Source: Actinomycetes bacterium (GTDB lineage Bacteria; Actinomycetota; Humimicrobiia; JAHJRV01). Taken from it: 28,548 nt of DNA. Each line of letters begins with the position of its first letter. Positions within the stretch are counted from its first letter, which is position 1. Made by a program: the position numbers and the translations under genes. The stretch covers positions 1 through 28,548 of the forward strand of contig DAOWJR010000039.1 of assembly GCA_030640275.1 (NCBI GenBank). Reading direction: 5' to 3'. The notes under the pieces were generated by a model. It saw nothing but the letters and a program-made list of their open reading frames with translations. It was not told where the DNA came from and did not search any database. This document shows positions 25,489 to 28,548 of the stretch, in pieces.

Positions 25489-27564
25489 TTAGATAAATAT
25501 GCTTTTAATTTCAATATAATTAATGGATCCATCTTCAATTTCTTTTTTTAAAGCATTCTTAACTTCTCCCTTTGCGGAGAAGTATAGAATCTGCCACCCT
25601 GATTCAGAAATTTTCTTTAGTGTTTGAATCTGTCTTTGCAATCTATCAGGGTCAGCTTTTATGAATGGGTCATCCATGATAAAAAATCCTTTTTTATCTT
25701 TTAAGAGCTTTTCGCCAAGCGAAAGTCGAATAGAAAGGTATAATTGGTCGTAAGTACCTCCTGATAATTTCTCAGTTTCTAATACAGCTCCATCCTTACG
25801 CTTAACTTCAATTTCGCTAATCTTTTGGTTGAAGAGTACTTCCTCATAAAGACCACTCGTTATCTCATTAAAATACTTAGAAACAGGACTTTCTTTACCA
25901 AAAAGTTTAGAAATTTTTTCTTTTTCTTCTGTTTCTATTTCTTTAAAAATTCCCATAACTTTCAAGACTGAATCTCTATTACTTTCATTTTCGTTTATAA
26001 ATTTCTGCAACTTCTCACTAACCGCCTTTAAATCTACTGATGTTTTACAATATAAGTAGTCTTCTTCTGATTGCAGAATATCATTTGACTTTCTTTCTAT
26101 CTTCCCTAAATCCTTTTGAAAATTAGTCATCATTTCCTCTAAATAGTCTAATCTACCCTCATATGACTCTTTTTCTTTTTTTAATTTTAGAACAACTTTT
26201 TCATCGTATTTTATATTCTCAGCTCTGTCTTTATACACTTCAAGCTCTTTGATTTCTTCATCCCAGTAGTGAATATTATCTTCTAATAATTCACCCTTCT
26301 CTCCAAAAAGATTTATTAAAATACCATGTTGTCTTCCCATTAATCCGCTTAATTTTTCCCTTATCTTTTTTTCTTTTTTATCCTCATCCAAACATTCATC
26401 TTCAAACTTTTGGATATTTGAATTAATATTTTCAATAGTCTTTCCACCCAAATTGAACTTCGAAATATCAAACTTAATCATTTCAAATTCCTCTGCAAGT
26501 TGAGACTTATTTTTCGTAAATTTCCACTTAAATATATATGAGATTGTGGTAGAAATTAAAGATAATGCTCCTACTATTAAAATAAATAATAATAATGGTG
26601 ATGAGAATAATGATAATAATGATGAAGGTAATGATAATAGGATTGTAATAATACTTCCAAGTAAAGATATAGCGAGTATTATTTGTGAAATTTTTGCTAA
26701 AGAAGAGAAAAAATCATTTTTAGTTTTTTCCCCTGCTAATTTTTCTTTATTTGATTGATAATTAGCTAACTTTGGTTTAATTCTTTCATTTATCTTTCTC
26801 AGTTTTTCTCTAAAAACTTCAAGATATTGTTCTTTTTTTTCCAATTCTTTAACTTCTGGAAAATCTTTTTTCTTAAGTTTTTTTAGAGCTTCCTTCCCTT
26901 TTTCGTATTTCTCTCTTTTTTGAGCATGCTCGAATCTTTTAATCTCTTCTATTATTTGTTCTTTTTCTATTCTATTTTCTACCAATTCTTTCTCTACTTT
27001 ATCAAATTCTTCTTCCTTAATTTCTTCAATTAAACTCTTAATTTCTCCAACTAATGTTCCTGCCTTTTCTACTCTTGATCTCAATTTTTCATCTCCAATG
27101 TCACGGAATTTGCCACCTGGTGTTATTTTACCTATTTCTTCAAGAGTTTGTTTTATTTGGGAAATATCTTCTGTCCTTAAACCTGTAAGTTGATCTGTTA
27201 CATTAGTATAAAACTCACTTTCACGAGTAATAGAGAGATCACTATTTCTTATTATAAAAATATTACGACATTCAGATGGAGTTAAATCTGCTACTTCTGT
27301 TAAATTCCCTTTTTCTGGTAGTTTGATTTCTTTATCCTTATACTCTTCTATAATTACATAGCCCTCTGGATATTCATCTACCCGGTCTATATCTTTAGAA
27401 AAATCCTTAATATTTTGCCCTAATAGTAACTTTACAAGAGCATCTATAGTGAGTGTTTTACCTTCTTCGTTTTTACCCCAAAATAAATTGAAATCAGCTA
27501 ATTGAAAAGGATTTTTATTCTTTAAAGGACCGTACCTTGTTATTAGAAACTCATTTATTTTCAT
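25489..27564 (-). CDS. Membrane-anchored SMC/SbcC-like ATPase (YhaN-like)
   Basis: ABC-type ATPase of the RecF/RecN/SMC class. The N-terminal Walker A G-K-N-E-E-G-K-T is at 30-37. Long charged coiled coils (about 165-285 and 350-560) are interrupted by two hydrophobic helices (about 291-312 and 322-346). The C-terminal signature L-S-G-G-T begins at 600 and Walker B F-F-I-M-D-D-P is at 627-633. At 691 aa it is much shorter than SbcC, and the membrane helices in the coiled-coil hinge recall B. subtilis YhaN. The start ATG overlaps the TGA of the SbcD-like gene (ATGA), so both subunits are probably made together. Expected role: DNA-end processing or repair at the membrane (inference). Confidence 0.87.
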   Translation of the reverse strand: MKINEFLITRYGPLKNKNPFQLADFNLFWGKNEEGKTLTIDALVKLLLGQNIKDFSKDIDRVDEYPEGYVIIEEYKDKEIKLPEKGNLTEVADLTPSECRNIFIIRNSDLSITRESEFYTNVTDQLTGLRTEDISQIKQTLEEIGKITPGGKFRDIGDEKLRSRVEKAGTLVGEIKSLIEEIKEEEFDKVEKELVENRIEKEQIIEEIKRFEHAQKREKYEKGKEALKKLKKKDFPEVKELEKKEQYLEVFREKLRKINERIKPKLANYQSNKEKLAGEKTKNDFFSSLAKISQIILAISLLGSIITILLSLPSSLLSLFSSPLLLFILIVGALSLISTTISYIFKWKFTKNKSQLAEEFEMIKFDISKFNLGGKTIENINSNIQKFEDECLDEDKKEKKIREKLSGLMGRQHGILINLFGEKGELLEDNIHYWDEEIKELEVYKDRAENIKYDEKVVLKLKKEKESYEGRLDYLEEMMTNFQKDLGKIERKSNDILQSEEDYLYCKTSVDLKAVSEKLQKFINENESNRDSVLKVMGIFKEIETEEKEKISKLFGKESPVSKYFNEITSGLYEEVLFNQKISEIEVKRKDGAVLETEKLSGGTYDQLYLSIRLSLGEKLLKDKKGFFIMDDPFIKADPDRLQRQIQTLKKISESGWQILYFSAKGEVKNALKKEIEDGSINYIEIKSIFI

Positions 27565-28548
27565 AACTTAGTCTCCATCATTGCTTTAATTGCTATTTCA
27601 CGCATTTGCTTTTTCTTTTCCTCTTCATAATCAGTGTGCCTAAGTTTCTCTATGAAGTCTTTAAATAAATCATCCTTAAGTATTATTCGTATATCTTTAA
27701 ATTCGTAGTGTTCCTCAATACTTTTCCCTGAAGAAATCTTTTTTATTTGTTTTACAAGTTCTTCCTCACTCATTCCAATATCTTCACTATTTATAAAACC
27801 TCTAACTGTTAGAATGACCTTGGCTTTTGAATGAAGATTATTAAAACAACCTTTTACAACCTCTACAGGCTTTTTATCTTTAAAGGGGTCAAATTTTATA
27901 TCAACTTCTTCATAATGAGGGGTATCAAGAAAATATTCTTTAGGTGATTTTCCAAGTTCAAAGATATTTATTTTCCTCTGCCCTGTTTCTCTTCTAGTTA
28001 TCGAAATAGGCGATCCAGGATAAATAAAGTATCCTCCATTTTCTAATGTCCACATATCAAAATTCTTATGAAAATGTCCTGCAAGTATATAATCAATATT
28101 CAAATCCTTAAAATAAGAAAGTTTAACAGGCATATATCTTTCCTCACCCTCATCCCCAAAATCTTTTCTAGAAAAGAAGGCATCAAGCAGTTCCCCGTGA
28201 TAAAGTAAAATATTTTTCTTATCAGGAGTTATGTTGTTCTTTAATAGTTGTAGTTTGTTAAAAATGTCTTCTCCCTTTATGGGTTCAAAGGGCAATCCCC
28301 ATATTCTTACGTCTTTATATTCATCAAAAGGGCTGTTTAAGTCACTTAAAATTTTTACCTCTCCAAAATACATACCACTTTTATATGAATCTTTGTCATG
28401 ATTTCCAGGAATAAGGATAATTTTAAAACCAGTATTGGAGAAAATATCTCGTATTTTAGGTTTGAGGTTTTCAGCATCAATGCCTTTATCAAAGAGGTCA
28501 CCACTTATTATAAAAAGCTCAATTTTTTCCTTCTTTCCAATTTCAATG
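27561..28548 (-). CDS. SbcD/Mre11-like DNA repair nuclease (YhaO-like), 5' part outside window
   Basis: Calcineurin-like metallophosphoesterase, the nuclease partner of the downstream ATPase. The reading frame continues upstream of the internal ATG at 28373 to the window edge and contains I-I-S-G-D-L-F-D and I-P-G-N-H-D, so the N-terminus is missing here. Further on are L-L-Y-H-G-E-L (the conserved His) and I-L-A-G-H-F-H (G-H-x-H metal site). The C-terminal third is an E/K-rich helical cap, probably the ATPase-binding part. The 4-bp ATGA overlap links it to the next gene. The family (Mre11/SbcD/YhaO) cuts DNA ends using Mn. Confidence 0.88.
   Translation of the reverse strand, partial: IEIGKKEKIELFIISGDLFDKGIDAENLKPKIRDIFSNTGFKIILIPGNHDKDSYKSGMYFGEVKILSDLNSPFDEYKDVRIWGLPFEPIKGEDIFNKLQLLKNNITPDKKNILLYHGELLDAFFSRKDFGDEGEERYMPVKLSYFKDLNIDYILAGHFHKNFDMWTLENGGYFIYPGSPISITRRETGQRKINIFELGKSPKEYFLDTPHYEEVDIKFDPFKDKKPVEVVKGCFNNLHSKAKVILTVRGFINSEDIGMSEEELVKQIKKISSGKSIEEHYEFKDIRIILKDDLFKDFIEKLRHTDYEEEKKKQMREIAIKAMMETKL

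Noticed and set aside
26579..26641. AAT/GAT simple-sequence tract as a possible microsatellite or regulatory repeat
   Set aside because: It lies inside the YhaN-like gene and simply encodes the Ser/Leu-rich membrane helices on the minus strand.
1..28548. tRNA, rRNA, riboswitch or CRISPR in the window
   Set aside because: I looked in all gene-free stretches and saw no cloverleaf, conserved riboswitch core or regular spacer array. A covariance-model scan would be needed to be certain.

Overview
The window is low-GC bacterial DNA, very AT-rich between genes, and is dominated by one minus-strand dcw (division and cell wall) cluster that appears complete from mraZ to ftsZ. The MurE-type ligase has the DNPR motif of meso-diaminopimelate enzymes, so the cell makes DAP-type peptidoglycan. 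Many genes start with TTG or GTG preceded by a clear Shine-Dalgarno. TGA is a normal stop codon (ftsA, murF and the SbcD-like gene end with it). I cannot name the organism. The gene content and composition fit an uncultivated anaerobic lineage, and a candidate selenocysteine codon would agree with anaerobic life, but that is inference.

Layout. Positions 1-190 hold a decayed yggS/ylmE relic. From 369 to 17668, in reverse, lie ftsZ, ftsA, ftsQ, murB, murC, murG, ftsW, murD, mraY, murF, murE, ftsI, an ftsL-like gene, rsmH and mraZ, which is the classical dcw order when read in the direction of transcription (no ddl is present). Upstream of mraZ is a TATAAT promoter element preceded by four MraZ-box-like repeats at an exact 10-bp period. 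The 437-bp gap between mraZ and xseB is a patchwork of dispersed repeats; two of those repeat types occur again inside the cluster, beside murC. Next come xseB and a frameshifted xseA, then a small FmdB-type zinc-ribbon gene with a strong promoter that contains a perfect 16-bp palindrome.

From 20199 to 21251 there is an UshA/5'-nucleotidase-like lipoprotein gene interrupted in frame by one TGA. The TGA sits in a C-G-x motif where Cys-containing relatives, as I recall them, have Cys, and 18 nt after it is a GC-rich hairpin with GG in its loop, in the position expected of a bacterial SECIS element. This is the main discovery candidate: a Sec-containing UshA-like protein whose classical metal ligands are mostly replaced. 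Beyond it lie a GT4 glycosyltransferase, a YtcJ-like amidohydrolase, a divergent zinc alcohol dehydrogenase with its own promoter, and a coupled membrane-anchored SMC-like ATPase / SbcD-like nuclease pair (YhaN/YhaO-like), the last cut by the window end.

How they work together: MurB, C, D, E, F, MraY and MurG build lipid II; FtsW and the class B PBP polymerise and cross-link it at the septum; FtsQ, FtsL, FtsA and FtsZ form the divisome; MraZ probably controls the set. XseA/XseB and the YhaN/YhaO-like pair are separate DNA-repair functions.
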